Source: an uncultured Bacilli bacterium
GTDB taxonomy: Bacteria; Bacillota_I; Bacilli_A; RFN20; CAG-826
Assembly (NCBI GenBank): GCA_934140155.1
Contig: CAKPBC010000004.1
Location: forward strand, 62,001 to 126,000
DNA: 64,000 nt
Direction of reading: 5' to 3'
Shown here: piece by piece, positions 28,032 through 38,045 of the stretch
How the letters are laid out: each line of letters begins with the position of its first letter
Position numbering within the stretch: the first letter of the stretch is position 1
Made by a program: the position numbers and the translations under genes
Notes under the pieces: model-generated
Told to the model about the DNA's origin: nothing
The model's database searches: none
What the model saw: the letters and a program-made list of their open reading frames with translations, nothing else

Positions 28032-28601
28032 ATGAAAGCTAAAAATTTAAATAACTCATCCAAAAAAACAAGAGCAATTATTAAATCTACATTTGCAGAA
28101 ATGCTCAGTGAAAAGAAAGAAATCAGTAAAATTTCTGTTACTGAATTAGTAAAACGCGCGGATATAAATCGTGGCACGTTCTATTCCCATTATGATGATA
28201 TATATTGTGTTGCCGAAGATTTTGAAAACGAATTAATCGATCAATTTTATAGTAATATCAAATTAGTATCATGTTTAACTTTTGAAGAACTAATTGATCA
28301 GTTCTTTGAATACATTACTGCAAATAATGAAAACTATCGTCTCATTTGTAAATCTAACGATGTTGCTTTTGCATCAAAAAAGCTTACCTCACTTGTTATT
28401 GGTAAGCTATTAGAGATTTGTAATAATGATCCACATTTAGTGGACCGTAGTCACCTTGAACTCGATATAAGCGTTTTTGTTGATGGTTTATTATGTGAAT
28501 ATATCAAATATTGTCGTGGTTATTCCACTAATACCATAGATGATTTACATAATTACGTAAAATACTGGTTTAAAAGTTTTAAAGCAAGAAGATTTAAATA
28601 A
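28032..28601 (+). CDS. TetR/AcrR-family transcriptional regulator
   Basis: 189 aa. The helix-turn-helix is ISKISVTELVKRADINRGTFYSHY (about residues 35-58, in the usual family position), with the standard FYxHYxDI segment after it. The rest is an all-helical ligand-binding domain. It is divergent from the ABC-2 exporter operon and separated by an operator array, so it most likely represses that operon until an export substrate binds. AGGAGG precedes the ATG. Its 3' end overlaps the convergent HAD gene by 8 bp. Confidence 0.88.
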   Translation: MKAKNLNNSSKKTRAIIKSTFAEMLSEKKEISKISVTELVKRADINRGTFYSHYDDIYCVAEDFENELIDQFYSNIKLVSCLTFEELIDQFFEYITANNENYRLICKSNDVAFASKKLTSLVIGKLLEICNNDPHLVDRSHLELDISVFVDGLLCEYIKYCRGYSTNTIDDLHNYVKYWFKSFKARRFK

Positions 28602-29241
28602 TGCTTTTTAATAAATCATTAGTGTTACTTACTAATATATTTGGATTTAAAGATTTCAAGTATTCTTCATCTCTAAATCCCCAAGTAACAATAATAGCAT
28701 CCACATTAGCGTTTTTTGCTACCTCAATATCAACTTCGGAATCACCAACATAAACTGATTCCGATTTTTTTATATTAAAATATTTCATCACATTATTTAA
28801 ACTTGTTGGATCTGGTTTACGTGGTACCCCTATTACTTCGCCAACCGCATAATCAATGAGATTAGGAAAATATTTATTAACTAATGTTTGAACAGCAAAA
28901 TCAGCTTTATTAGAGATAATTGCGATTTTATATCCTTTTTCTTTTAAAACATTTAACAAATCTAAAATACCATCATATGGTTTAGTTAATATATCACAAT
29001 GTGTAGCATAATAACTTTTAAATTCTTTAAAAACTAAATCAAAATCTTCTTCATTAGTGGCACTTGGCATACTAAGTTTTACTAAACTACGAATACCATT
29101 ACCTAAAAAACTACGCACTTCTTTTAAAGATTTAGAAGGGAAATCATACTTATTAAGGGCGTAATTTAAAGATGTATACAAATCTTCAAGAGTATTTAAT
29201 ACTGTCCCATCTAAATCAAACATTACTAATTTATATTTCAC
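28594..29241 (-). CDS. HAD-superfamily phosphatase (phosphoglycolate phosphatase-like)
   Basis: 215 aa from a GTG start nine bases after AGGAG. An upstream TTG start would overlap that site. HAD motif I is MFDLDGTVLNT, motif II ISNKA, and motifs III/IV are RKPDP and VYVGDSEVDIEVAKNA. The helical cap (NYALNKYDFP...GNGIRSLV) is of the Gph/PpaX type. It hydrolyses small phosphate monoesters; the substrate cannot be told from sequence. It follows the EamA gene by 12 bp. Confidence 0.85.
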   Translation of the reverse strand: MKYKLVMFDLDGTVLNTLEDLYTSLNYALNKYDFPSKSLKEVRSFLGNGIRSLVKLSMPSATNEEDFDLVFKEFKSYYATHCDILTKPYDGILDLLNVLKEKGYKIAIISNKADFAVQTLVNKYFPNLIDYAVGEVIGVPRKPDPTSLNNVMKYFNIKKSESVYVGDSEVDIEVAKNANVDAIIVTWGFRDEEYLKSLNPNILVSNTNDLLKSII

Positions 29242-29253
29242 AAATATCAACTC

Positions 29254-30150
29254 CTATAAACTAAAAATTATAATTAAGACAATACCTAAAGTCATCAATG
29301 CCAATCCAATAAATGATCTTAAAGTAAACTTTTCATGTAAGAATAAAATCGAAATCATCATTGTTAACAATATTGCTAACTTAGATATCGATGTAACCGC
29401 AACTGGATTGGCGCCTACATAATTAAGTGCTTCATATTCGCTAATCCATGCTACACCAGTAGCAATTCCTGATAAAGTAAGAAATATCCAAGATTTACCA
29501 GTAATCTCATTAACTTCTTGATAATCTTTTCTTGCTAATACGATAATCATAGCAAAGATAAATACAACAATAGTGCGAATACAAGTTCCTAATGAACTAG
29601 AAATATCTTTTAAACCAATTTTTACAAATAAAGAAACTAACGATGCAAAGACTGCACTTAAAATCGCATAAAGCAACCATTTTTTATCATTCTTTTTGTT
29701 TTTGCTTTCGACTTTTCCAATCATTAAAAGAGTACCAGCAAGCATAAGAGCCATAGAAAGGAATAACATCACTATCGTTAATAGATTACCATTATTTGTC
29801 GTATCATTAAAGAAAAAGATTAAGAATAAAATACTTGTCAAAATAAAGCTAGATTTATCAATTGGTGCTACTTTAGATACATCACCTAATTTAATAGCTC
29901 GATAATAACATAGCCATGATAATCCTGTTGCAATGCCAGAAAGAATTAAAAACAACCAATTTGATGTCGTTAATGAGTTAAATAAGGCAAAACTATTTGT
30001 TATAAAACACATTATTACTGCGAAAATAATAACTACACCTGTACGGAAAAATGTGGCAAAATTTGAATTAACATTTTTTATACCAACTTTAGCAAATATT
30101 GTGGTAAGGGATGTAAAAAGCGCACCAATTAAAGCCATAACAATCCACAT
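29254..30150 (-). CDS. EamA/DMT-family transporter
   Basis: 298 aa with ten membrane helices in two EamA repeats, each ending in a motif like SGIATGLSWLCYYRAIKLG and SGIATGVAWISEYEALNYVG. It exports or imports small metabolites; substrate unknown. The chosen ATG (MWIVMALIGA) follows GAGGTGG. A longer frame begins 14 codons earlier at 30192, inside the terminator of the upstream hydrogenase operon, and is not credible. Confidence 0.85.
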   Translation of the reverse strand: MWIVMALIGALFTSLTTIFAKVGIKNVNSNFATFFRTGVVIIFAVIMCFITNSFALFNSLTTSNWLFLILSGIATGLSWLCYYRAIKLGDVSKVAPIDKSSFILTSILFLIFFFNDTTNNGNLLTIVMLFLSMALMLAGTLLMIGKVESKNKKNDKKWLLYAILSAVFASLVSLFVKIGLKDISSSLGTCIRTIVVFIFAMIIVLARKDYQEVNEITGKSWIFLTLSGIATGVAWISEYEALNYVGANPVAVTSISKLAILLTMMISILFLHEKFTLRSFIGLALMTLGIVLIIIFSL

Positions 30151-30167
30151 AAACACCCCACCTCGTA

Positions 30168-30201
30168 AACAAAAAATTCCTAAGTTATCCACCTAGGAAT
30201 T
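30168..30201 (-). terminator. terminator of the rex-adhE-hydrogenase operon
   Basis: On the minus strand AATTCCTA pairs with TAGGAATT across an 11-base loop and continues into a T-rich tail. It follows the group B hydrogenase stop directly. Confidence 0.75.
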
Positions 30202-30207
30202 ATATAC

Positions 30208-31641
30208 TTATTTTATATCTTTTAAAACCCCTATGGCATCACTAATGGTTTTTTCTTTAGCTAAATTACCATATTTATCAACTTCGGTTTTATCACGTAG
30301 TTCGTGAGTTAAGCAACATGGTCCACCAATACAACCATTAATGCAGCCCATTCCTTCAATAAAGTTAAAATCACGAGCCGGTGACTGAGCTTTGATTAAT
30401 CCCATTTTACAATTATCCAAGCCATCACAAACTAAAGGTTTAACTTCAAAATCAATATTTTGTTCTTTGAGTGATTGCTTAACTGCATCAGATAAACCAC
30501 CCGTTCTTGCAAATATTCTTCCAAAATATGAGGCGTTATCTAAAACACTTTCTTCTAACTTAGAAGCATCAATATCGCGGCTATCAATTAATGCTTGTAA
30601 CTCTTCAAAAGTTAAAACATAATCTACATAATCTTTAACACGTTCATCTTTGATTTCTTGCTTTTTTGAAACACATGGTCCAATAAACACTACTTTAGCA
30701 TTTGGGGTAATTTCTTTAATGTATTTCCCTAATGTCGCCATTGGTGACAAATTAGAAGAAATATTCTCTACTAATTTTGGATAGTTCTTTTTAATAAAAG
30801 AAACAAACGTTGGACAACATGAGGAAGTTAAGAATCCTTTTTCACTTAATTCTTTTGCTTCTTCATAGCTTACCATATCCGCGCCAAGAGCTGCTTCAAC
30901 AACACTATGGAAGCCTAATAATTTAATAGATGTCACAACTTGTCCTAATGTTGCGTATTTAAACTGTGAAGAAATTGAAGGGGCCACAATAGCGTAAATA
31001 GGATATTTTTTTGAAAAATCGCTATCTTTAATCATTTTGATGACATCAACAATACTTGATTTATCCATGATTGCGCCAAATGGACATTGATATACACATG
31101 CTCCACATTGAACACATTTACTATCATCTATCTTAGCCGCAAAATCTTCATCAGTGGATATCGCTTTTACTTTACAAGCTTGAACACATGGTCTTAAGAA
31201 ATTTTGAATAGCGTTATATTGGCAAGCTTTAGAGCATAAGCCGCAATTTACACATTTTGTTTTATCGATAATTGCCGTTCTTGTATTTGGATTAAAAGAT
31301 ATTGCCGCACGATGACATGCTTTTTCGCAACGATGCGCAATACATCCTCTACATCTATTCGTGACTTCATATCCTCCAATAGGGCATTCATCACAAGCAA
31401 TTTTGATAACTTCAACAATATTATCAATATTTTTGTTACCACCCATTGCTAATTTCATACGCTCTTCCACAATTGCACGTTCTTTATAAATACAACAGCG
31501 CATGCTAGGTTTTGGACCTGGCACTACTTTTTTAGGTATTTCATAAAAATCTTCGACTAATGAATCATTAAAAGCGGATTTAGCCATTTCTTTTAAAACT
31601 TTGTACTTCAACTCTTGAACATTTGTGTCAAATTTTAACAT
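30208..31641 (-). CDS. [FeFe]-hydrogenase, group B type
   Basis: 477 aa. Cys-rich [4Fe-4S] segments in the first half include CRGCIAHRCEKACHR, CVNCGLCSKACQ and CVQCGACVYQCP. The H-cluster motifs follow: L1 SSCCPTFV, L2 FIGPCVSKKQE and L3 EGMGCINGCIGGP, which are of the group B form. The maturation genes hydE, hydF and hydG are not in the window. Group B enzymes are thought to make or oxidise H2 in fermentation with ferredoxin as partner. It is the last gene of the rex-adhE operon, 18 bp after the SpoIIE phosphatase and before a terminator. Confidence 0.85.
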   Translation of the reverse strand: MLKFDTNVQELKYKVLKEMAKSAFNDSLVEDFYEIPKKVVPGPKPSMRCCIYKERAIVEERMKLAMGGNKNIDNIVEVIKIACDECPIGGYEVTNRCRGCIAHRCEKACHRAAISFNPNTRTAIIDKTKCVNCGLCSKACQYNAIQNFLRPCVQACKVKAISTDEDFAAKIDDSKCVQCGACVYQCPFGAIMDKSSIVDVIKMIKDSDFSKKYPIYAIVAPSISSQFKYATLGQVVTSIKLLGFHSVVEAALGADMVSYEEAKELSEKGFLTSSCCPTFVSFIKKNYPKLVENISSNLSPMATLGKYIKEITPNAKVVFIGPCVSKKQEIKDERVKDYVDYVLTFEELQALIDSRDIDASKLEESVLDNASYFGRIFARTGGLSDAVKQSLKEQNIDFEVKPLVCDGLDNCKMGLIKAQSPARDFNFIEGMGCINGCIGGPCCLTHELRDKTEVDKYGNLAKEKTISDAIGVLKDIK

Positions 31642-31659
31642 GATTTTTCCTCACTTATT

Positions 31660-32838
31660 TTAAAAATAACTAACTTTTATGTTTTTGCCCATTAGTTTTA
31701 GCATTTTCGCTAATTCATCAATAAGTTGCATTTTTAATGAAAAACTTAAATGAACATCATCACTTTGATGGGCATTATTAATTGCACATCCTACAAAGAA
31801 GTTAATGTCTGTTGCTTCTTCAAATAATAATTTAGCAATTTGAGAAGCACCATCTCTTTTATAACTCCAATCAAAATACGAATGGTTTTTCCCTTGTAGC
31901 ATGTCTTTAGCGTAATCTAATACTCTATTAATCGTAATTACACCTTCAGTTACTAAATCTACGCCTTCAATACTTGCAGTAGGCGGTATTTCTTTATCAA
32001 TGTAATCAAGTGCTAAATCAAGTGGCTTATGTAAATATTTAGCCACAATGTTAGAGGTTGTTCCCCCACTAACAATATGTTTACCACCTTTAGCAAAAAA
32101 TAGAGATAACATCTTTTCATCATCATCTTTATTTGAAGCTGGGCCAATTAATAAATTAACTTGACTTCTTTCCCTAATTCGCACAACTGCAGCAGTTGTG
32201 TCATCGCCAGGACGATGATTATATAGTTCATTACAATAATCTACCAAACTTGTTGCAAGTGACATTGAAGAATAAGACTTTTGATATAATCCTTGCAAAA
32301 AATCTTTAATTTGCGGAATGTCCCAGCCAAAATTAAGAGTTTCACCAATTCCTGCATGAACCACGCCATCGCTAAATAATACAAACGTGTCATACAAGTT
32401 AGCTTCAAGTTTTGTATGGTAAACTTTTTTATCATCAACAATTTTTAGTGTCCAATCCAAATCTTTACTTTTACCATTACTAATAACAAAAGGCATTGGA
32501 TTATCATAATTATAAATTTCAACAAGGCGATTATTTTCTACTTTTATAATCGTAAAAGTAGAATAAGCAATACAACGTTCTTTACAAACAGGAAGTGTTT
32601 CGGCAATAGTATCCACACATTCTTTTATAGAAACATTTTTAGCAATCATTGTCGATAACATTTTAGCAGTTAAAGTTGATAAAATATTAGCTTTTACTCC
32701 ACTACCTAAGCCATCAGCAAGCACCAAAATTGTTGTATCATCATTAGGATGAATAACTTCAATATGGTCGCCGCATAATTGTTCACCAACATGGTTATAG
32801 GATAAATATCCTACTTCGGTAATATACTTACTTATCAT
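31660..32838 (-). CDS. SpoIIE-type protein serine phosphatase linked to hydrogenase
   Basis: 392 aa. The PP2C/SpoIIE domain fills residues 1-220 with metal-binding residues in GDHIEV, LVLADGLGSGVKA, LFSDGVVHAG and PGDDTTAAVVRI. A C-terminal domain of about 170 residues (LLIGPASNKDD..., then GGKHIVSGGTTSNIVAKYL) accompanies hydrogenase-linked members of this family. It overlaps the sensory hydrogenase by 11 bp, so the two are translated together. The established idea for such pairs is a H2/redox-responsive sensor controlling a phosphatase; the phosphoprotein target is not in the window. AAGGA precedes the ATG. Confidence 0.85.
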   Translation of the reverse strand: MISKYITEVGYLSYNHVGEQLCGDHIEVIHPNDDTTILVLADGLGSGVKANILSTLTAKMLSTMIAKNVSIKECVDTIAETLPVCKERCIAYSTFTIIKVENNRLVEIYNYDNPMPFVISNGKSKDLDWTLKIVDDKKVYHTKLEANLYDTFVLFSDGVVHAGIGETLNFGWDIPQIKDFLQGLYQKSYSSMSLATSLVDYCNELYNHRPGDDTTAAVVRIRERSQVNLLIGPASNKDDDEKMLSLFFAKGGKHIVSGGTTSNIVAKYLHKPLDLALDYIDKEIPPTASIEGVDLVTEGVITINRVLDYAKDMLQGKNHSYFDWSYKRDGASQIAKLLFEEATDINFFVGCAINNAHQSDDVHLSFSLKMQLIDELAKMLKLMGKNIKVSYF

Positions 32839-34510
32839 TTTTCAAAGTATCCTTTAACGATAACAACGCTACTTTAGTTTCCGCAGCTGATTCACCTAAT
32901 AAAGAGGCAATTTCTTGAACAGCGCGCATGTTTTTTTCAATTACTTCGTTTGTAATTTCAACTGATTTTTTGAGTACTTCTTCACGTTTTTGTAAAGATA
33001 TTTCGTTTTTAGTTATATCGCGCATAACGCAAATCAAAATATGGAATTTACGATCATAAATAATCGTATTTTCAACATATTTATCATATTCGCTTAAATA
33101 CATTTTCTTAAAAATAGTATTATCATATTCTCCTAATGCTCGAGCGTATTCTGTTGGATCTAAAATCATCGTAACATTCTTTTTTAATACAATATTCGGA
33201 GAACTAATACCAACAATTTTACACATTGCACTATTCATCAATTGAATATTTAAATCTTCATCTAAGACCATCAATCCATTTGGAGTATTAGAAACAATTT
33301 TATCCGAGAATGATTGCGCTTTTTCCATTAAGAATGGCAAACACATCTCAGGAATTGCTTTTCCTTGAATAATTGCAATGGCTTTTTCTCTACAAGTGTT
33401 ATATCCACATGATCCACAATTTAATTCTGCAGATTTATCTAATTTTCCCATCAATTTTAATGTGTTTTCGATATCAGCTTCTGATGGTACAGCATGAATT
33501 AAAGAGTAAGGATTATAAGTTTGACTAATATTAGTTTCATTAATTTCCATATTGTCAAAATCTTTTTTACCTGCTGCATTTTCAATAGCTAAATAGCTAG
33601 TTACTACACTGCGGGCTTTATCTTTAATCATTGGACCATTTACACAGCTACCATGACAAGCAGACATCTCAATAAAACATTTATGAATTTTTCCATTAAT
33701 AATATCTTCTAAAGCATAGCGAGCACTATTAATGCCATCAATGGAAATATATTTAAAATCTTCATTTGTTGTGTCCATTGTTTTTAAAATGCCGCCGCAA
33801 GTTGGAAAAAATCTCGCTTTCGATTTTTCAATAGATACTGAATCACTTGTTTCAATATTGATATTGTTATCATTTAGCCAATCATCTAACTCAGTAAATG
33901 TTAAAACTGCATCAATATATTCTTTATTTAAATCAGCTTCATCTTTTTTAGCAATGCAAGGTCCTACAAAGACAACTTTCGTATCTTTACCATATCTTGT
34001 TTTAATATCTAAGCCATGCGCAAGCATAGGTGACAAAACATTTGCTAAATATTTCAAAGCTTTTGGATAATATTTTTGAATTAATAAGTTAATAGAATGA
34101 CAGCACGATGAAATAATAACATCGTGCTTGTCATCTAACATTTTATTATAAGCGTTTTTTACAATTGTGGCTCCAACCGCAGTTTCTTCCACATCGTAAA
34201 ATCCTAATTTTTTTAAAGCATCCCGCATTGTGTCAATGCTTGAATCTTTAAAGTTCGAAATAAAACTTGGGGCTATTGAAACTATTACCTTGTCTCCATT
34301 TGCAATCATTTTCTTGACTTTTTCTATATCATTTCTAACAACTTTGACCTTTTGCGGGCAAGCTAAATAACAACTGCCACACAAGATACAATCATCGTGT
34401 ATAATAGTCGCTTTATTATTAGCAAATGAAATAGACTTAACTGGACAAGTACGAATACACTTATAACAATTTTTACAGTTATTCGTTCTACTTTCTAGGC
34501 AATACTCCAT
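32828..34510 (-). CDS. group C (sensory) [FeFe]-hydrogenase with PAS domain
   Basis: 560 aa. Two N-terminal [4Fe-4S] motifs (CKNCYKCIRTCP, CILCGSCYLACP) precede the hydrogenase domain with L1 SSCCHSI, L2 FVGPCIAKKDE and L3 MSACHGSCVNGP. The His replacing Pro after SSCC and the L3 form mark the group C class. A further cluster motif, CGSCGYNTCREKA, lies at about 385-397. It is followed by a PAS domain (SNTPNGLMVLDEDLNIQLMN) and a C-terminal helical region. Sensory class members are proposed to sense H2 and signal through linked phosphatases. GGAGG precedes the ATG. Confidence 0.85.
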   Translation of the reverse strand: MEYCLESRTNNCKNCYKCIRTCPVKSISFANNKATIIHDDCILCGSCYLACPQKVKVVRNDIEKVKKMIANGDKVIVSIAPSFISNFKDSSIDTMRDALKKLGFYDVEETAVGATIVKNAYNKMLDDKHDVIISSCCHSINLLIQKYYPKALKYLANVLSPMLAHGLDIKTRYGKDTKVVFVGPCIAKKDEADLNKEYIDAVLTFTELDDWLNDNNINIETSDSVSIEKSKARFFPTCGGILKTMDTTNEDFKYISIDGINSARYALEDIINGKIHKCFIEMSACHGSCVNGPMIKDKARSVVTSYLAIENAAGKKDFDNMEINETNISQTYNPYSLIHAVPSEADIENTLKLMGKLDKSAELNCGSCGYNTCREKAIAIIQGKAIPEMCLPFLMEKAQSFSDKIVSNTPNGLMVLDEDLNIQLMNSAMCKIVGISSPNIVLKKNVTMILDPTEYARALGEYDNTIFKKMYLSEYDKYVENTIIYDRKFHILICVMRDITKNEISLQKREEVLKKSVEITNEVIEKNMRAVQEIASLLGESAAETKVALLSLKDTLKNDK

Positions 34511-34527
34511 GAATGCCCCTCCTTTTT

Positions 34528-34773
34528 TTATAATTTGGCTAATACATGTTTTGCGAATGTTTCATCAAAATTTTCTTTTGTAACGCCAGTAATAATCTCG
34601 TCATCAACTTTAATTGATACTCCTGCAACACCACATTTGCCTAAGCAAAATGTGGCTTTGAGAGTAACTTTATCTTCAATGTTATTCTTTTTAATAGCAT
34701 CTTTCATCAATTCAATGATATCATAACTACCTTTTAAATGGCATGATGAGCCAACGCAAACCAATATTGTCAT
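34528..34773 (-). CDS. thioredoxin-like [2Fe-2S] ferredoxin (NuoE-like)
   Basis: 81 aa, a single domain. Four cysteines follow the NuoE-type pattern: CVGSSC (6-11) and CLGKCG (about 44-49), on a thioredoxin-like beta-alpha fold. Such small subunits carry electrons between hydrogenases and NAD(P)-linked partners. Here it sits between adhE (2 bp) and the sensory hydrogenase (17 bp) and may pass electrons to or from one of the hydrogenases. AAAGG precedes the ATG. Confidence 0.8.
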   Translation of the reverse strand: MTILVCVGSSCHLKGSYDIIELMKDAIKKNNIEDKVTLKATFCLGKCGVAGVSIKVDDEIITGVTKENFDETFAKHVLAKL

Positions 34774-34775
34774 AA

Positions 34776-37391
34776 TTAATTGCCTTTATAAGCCTTTCTT
34801 AAGATTTCTTTCATATCTTCAACAAGAGGAACACGTGGGTTAGCAGGTGAACATTGATCTTCATAAGCTAATACAGCCATTCTTTCTAGTTCAGCATTCC
34901 AATCTTCTTCAGCAATACCCATTGCAGCAAAGTTAGGATCAAGTCCAACTTCTTTTGTTAAGTTAGTTACAGCAGTAGCCAATGATTCAACAGCGATTTC
35001 TGGAGTATCAGCTTTTAAGCCTACTAATCTAGCAATGTCTTGATATTTCTTATCAGCACAGTAGTGGTTATATTTTGGCCATACAGATAATTTGGTTGGA
35101 ACTTGTCCATTATATCTAATTACATGTGGTAATAATACAGCACAAGCATAACCATGAACACAATGGAATTGTGCACCAACTTTATGAGCAAGTGAGTGAG
35201 TCATACCTAAGAATGCGTTAGCAAATGCCATACCAGCAATTGTTGCAGCATTATGCATCTTTTCACGAGCTTCTAAGTCATTTTTACCATTCTTAACAGC
35301 ACGTGGTAAATATTCAAATACCATCTTAATTGCTTGTAAAGCTAAACCATCAGTATAGTCACTTGCTAATACTGAAACATAAGCTTCAATAGCGTGAGTT
35401 AAGACATCCATACCTGTCATAGCAGTTGGGCGTGCAGGTAAGTTAGTTGTAAATTCTGCATCAACAATAGCAACTGTAGGTGTTAAAGAATAGTCAGTTA
35501 AAGGATATTTCTTGTTATTTGCTTTATCAGAAATAACAGCGAATGGAGTAACTTCACTACCTGTACCAGATGTAGTTGGGATACAAATTAATTTAGATTT
35601 TTTACCTAATTCAGGATATTTGAAAGCTCTCTTACGGATATCCATGAATTTTTGTTTTAAATCATCAAAGTTAACTTCTGGGTGTTCATAGAATAACCAC
35701 ATACCTTTAGCGGCATCCATTGGAGATCCACCGCCTAAAGCGATAATAGTATCTGGTCCAAATGCTTGCATTAAACGTAATCCACGTTTAACTGTTTCAA
35801 TATCTGGATCTGGTTCAACATCACAGAATAATTGTACTTGAACTTTATTCTTTCTTAAATTTAATTGTTCAGTAACTTTATTTACGAAACCGAAATCAAC
35901 CATTGAACGGTCGGTAACAATAAAGACTTTATTAACATCACGGCAAGATTGTAAATATTGAATTGAATTTCTTTCAAAATAAATCTTACGAGGAACTTTA
36001 AACCATTGCATAGTATTTCTCCTTTTACCTACTTTCTTAACATTTAATAAATTAACGGCACTAACGTTACCACCAATTGAGTTTTTACCATAACTACCAC
36101 AACCTAATGTTAAAGATGGTAAGAATGAGTTATAAACATTACCAATACCACCAAATGTAGATGGAGAGTTCCAAATAATACGCATTGCTTTGACTTTTTC
36201 GCCATATGCATCAGCCATAGCTTGTTCTTTACAGTGAATAGCAGCACTATGTCCTAAACCATTAAAACAAACCATTTGTTCAGCAAGTTTAAATCCTTCT
36301 TCAGCATCTTTTGATTTTAAAATTGCTAATACTGGTGAAAGTTTTTCTCTTGTCATTGGTTCTTTTGGTCCAACCATATCACATTCAACTGCTAAAATAA
36401 CTGTATCTTCAGGAACTTCAAATCCTGCTTGCTCTGCAATCCAGTGAGCAGATTTACCAACAACGTTTGGATTTAATTTTGCTGTTTCAACATTTTCATC
36501 GCCATGAGCGAAGCCAAACATAAATCTAGATAATTTGACTTTTTCTTCTTTATTTACAAAGTAGACTTTAAATCTAACAAATAAATCTTTTGCTTCTTTA
36601 TAAATTTCTTTATCAATAATTGCAGCTTGTTCAGAAGCACAAATCATACCATTATCAAATGATTTTGATAAAACGATATCATTAACTGCTTGTTCAACAT
36701 CAGCATCTTTATGAATATAAGCTGGAACGTTACCAGCGCCTACACCCATTGCAGGTTTTCCGCAGCTATAAGCAGCTTTAACCATTGCGTTACCACCAGT
36801 AGCTAAAATTGTAGCAACACCTGGATGATTCATTAATGCACTTGTAGCATCCATTGAAGGATGTTCAATCCATTGAATACAATTTTTTGGTGCACCAGCT
36901 GCAACAGCAGCTTCATACATTACCATAGCAGCAGCTTTTGAACTTTGTTGTGCTGATGGATGGAATGCAAATATAATTGGATTACGAGTTTTTAAACAAA
37001 TTAATGATTTAAAAATAACAGTACTTGTTGGGTTTGTTACTGGAGTGATACCACAAACTACGCCAATTGGATCAGCGATTTCAGTAATACCAGTTACTGG
37101 GTCATCTTTAATAACTCCAACTGTTTTAAGATGACGCATATTATTTACAACATATTCACAAGCGAATAAGTTCTTAGTGGCTTTATCTTCAAATACGCCT
37201 CTTTTTGTTTCTTCAATTGCCTTAGCAGCTAATGTGCCGTGGTGATCAAGACCTGCAACTGAACATTTTGCGACAATATAGTCGACTTTTTCTTGATCTA
37301 AGTTTAGAAATTCATCTAAAGCTTTTTGAGCATTTTTAACAAGTTTATCAACTTCTTCTAATGCTGCAACGTTTTCAACCTTATCTCCCAT
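34776..37391 (-). CDS. adhE: bifunctional aldehyde/alcohol dehydrogenase AdhE
   Basis: 871 aa, normal for AdhE. The N-terminal acetyl-CoA-reducing aldehyde dehydrogenase domain has its catalytic Cys in FDNGMICASEQ. The C-terminal iron alcohol dehydrogenase has GGGSPMDAAKG and the metal-binding His residues in LGMTHSLAHKVGAQFH and HGYACAVLLPHV. It reduces acetyl-CoA to ethanol, regenerating two NAD+, and forms spirosomes in other species. It starts after AGGAGG, 3 bp from rex, whose product normally represses adhE when NADH is low. Confidence 0.95.
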   Translation of the reverse strand: MGDKVENVAALEEVDKLVKNAQKALDEFLNLDQEKVDYIVAKCSVAGLDHHGTLAAKAIEETKRGVFEDKATKNLFACEYVVNNMRHLKTVGVIKDDPVTGITEIADPIGVVCGITPVTNPTSTVIFKSLICLKTRNPIIFAFHPSAQQSSKAAAMVMYEAAVAAGAPKNCIQWIEHPSMDATSALMNHPGVATILATGGNAMVKAAYSCGKPAMGVGAGNVPAYIHKDADVEQAVNDIVLSKSFDNGMICASEQAAIIDKEIYKEAKDLFVRFKVYFVNKEEKVKLSRFMFGFAHGDENVETAKLNPNVVGKSAHWIAEQAGFEVPEDTVILAVECDMVGPKEPMTREKLSPVLAILKSKDAEEGFKLAEQMVCFNGLGHSAAIHCKEQAMADAYGEKVKAMRIIWNSPSTFGGIGNVYNSFLPSLTLGCGSYGKNSIGGNVSAVNLLNVKKVGKRRNTMQWFKVPRKIYFERNSIQYLQSCRDVNKVFIVTDRSMVDFGFVNKVTEQLNLRKNKVQVQLFCDVEPDPDIETVKRGLRLMQAFGPDTIIALGGGSPMDAAKGMWLFYEHPEVNFDDLKQKFMDIRKRAFKYPELGKKSKLICIPTTSGTGSEVTPFAVISDKANNKKYPLTDYSLTPTVAIVDAEFTTNLPARPTAMTGMDVLTHAIEAYVSVLASDYTDGLALQAIKMVFEYLPRAVKNGKNDLEAREKMHNAATIAGMAFANAFLGMTHSLAHKVGAQFHCVHGYACAVLLPHVIRYNGQVPTKLSVWPKYNHYCADKKYQDIARLVGLKADTPEIAVESLATAVTNLTKEVGLDPNFAAMGIAEEDWNAELERMAVLAYEDQCSPANPRVPLVEDMKEILRKAYKGN

Positions 37392-37394
37392 TTT

Positions 37395-38033
37395 TTACTC
37401 CTCCTGAAATTTCTTTTTTAGTTTATGAGATAATACTGCTAACGATGATGCAAGATTGACATTTTCAACCACAACATCGTCATTTACTTTTAGGTTAATT
37501 GGCGCGAAATTCCAAATTCCTTTAATGCCAGCATCAACTAATAATTCCGCGACTTCTTGCGAAGCGGATGCTGGGGTAGTTAATATCGCAATACTAACGT
37601 TTAATCTTGGAACTAAATTTTTTAGTTTTGCCATTGGAAATACTTGCTTGCCATTTATTACTTTACCAATCTTTGATTCATCATTATCAAATCCCGCTAA
37701 AATATTAAGGCTAAATTCTGCGAATCCTTTATAATTCATAAAAGCTTCACCTAAGTGTCCAACACCAACAATGATTGCATCGCTAATATTGTGGTAACCT
37801 AAGAATACTTCGATATCATTAATAAGAACATTAATATCGCGACCTGTATTCGGTCTACCTTTTGAAGTAGTCACTACTTGAAGATCTTTTTTTACTTGTT
37901 CTTCTGATTGATCAAGTGCTCTAGCAATAAGTGGAGCGGTAATTGTTACCACACCGGCATCACGCATTGATTTGAGATATTTTAAGTATATCGGAAATCT
38001 TTGTAATTGCCTTACTGATACTCCATCAAGCAT
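37395..38033 (-). CDS. rex: redox-sensing transcriptional repressor Rex
   Basis: 212 aa. A winged-helix domain (LQRFPIYLKYLKS...VTITAPLIARALDQSEEQVKKDL) is followed by a Rossmann domain with IIVGVGHLGEA and the C-terminal domain-swap helix. Rex binds DNA when NADH/NAD+ is low and represses fermentative genes. Here it leads the operon that it probably controls (rex-adhE-hydrogenases). The ATG after GGAGTGAAAACT is chosen; the longer GTG form overlaps this site. A 7-bp stem hairpin lies just before the ribosome-binding site. Confidence 0.92.
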   Translation of the reverse strand: MLDGVSVRQLQRFPIYLKYLKSMRDAGVVTITAPLIARALDQSEEQVKKDLQVVTTSKGRPNTGRDINVLINDIEVFLGYHNISDAIIVGVGHLGEAFMNYKGFAEFSLNILAGFDNDESKIGKVINGKQVFPMAKLKNLVPRLNVSIAILTTPASASQEVAELLVDAGIKGIWNFAPINLKVNDDVVVENVNLASSLAVLSHKLKKKFQEE

Positions 38034-38045
38034 AGTTTTCACTCC

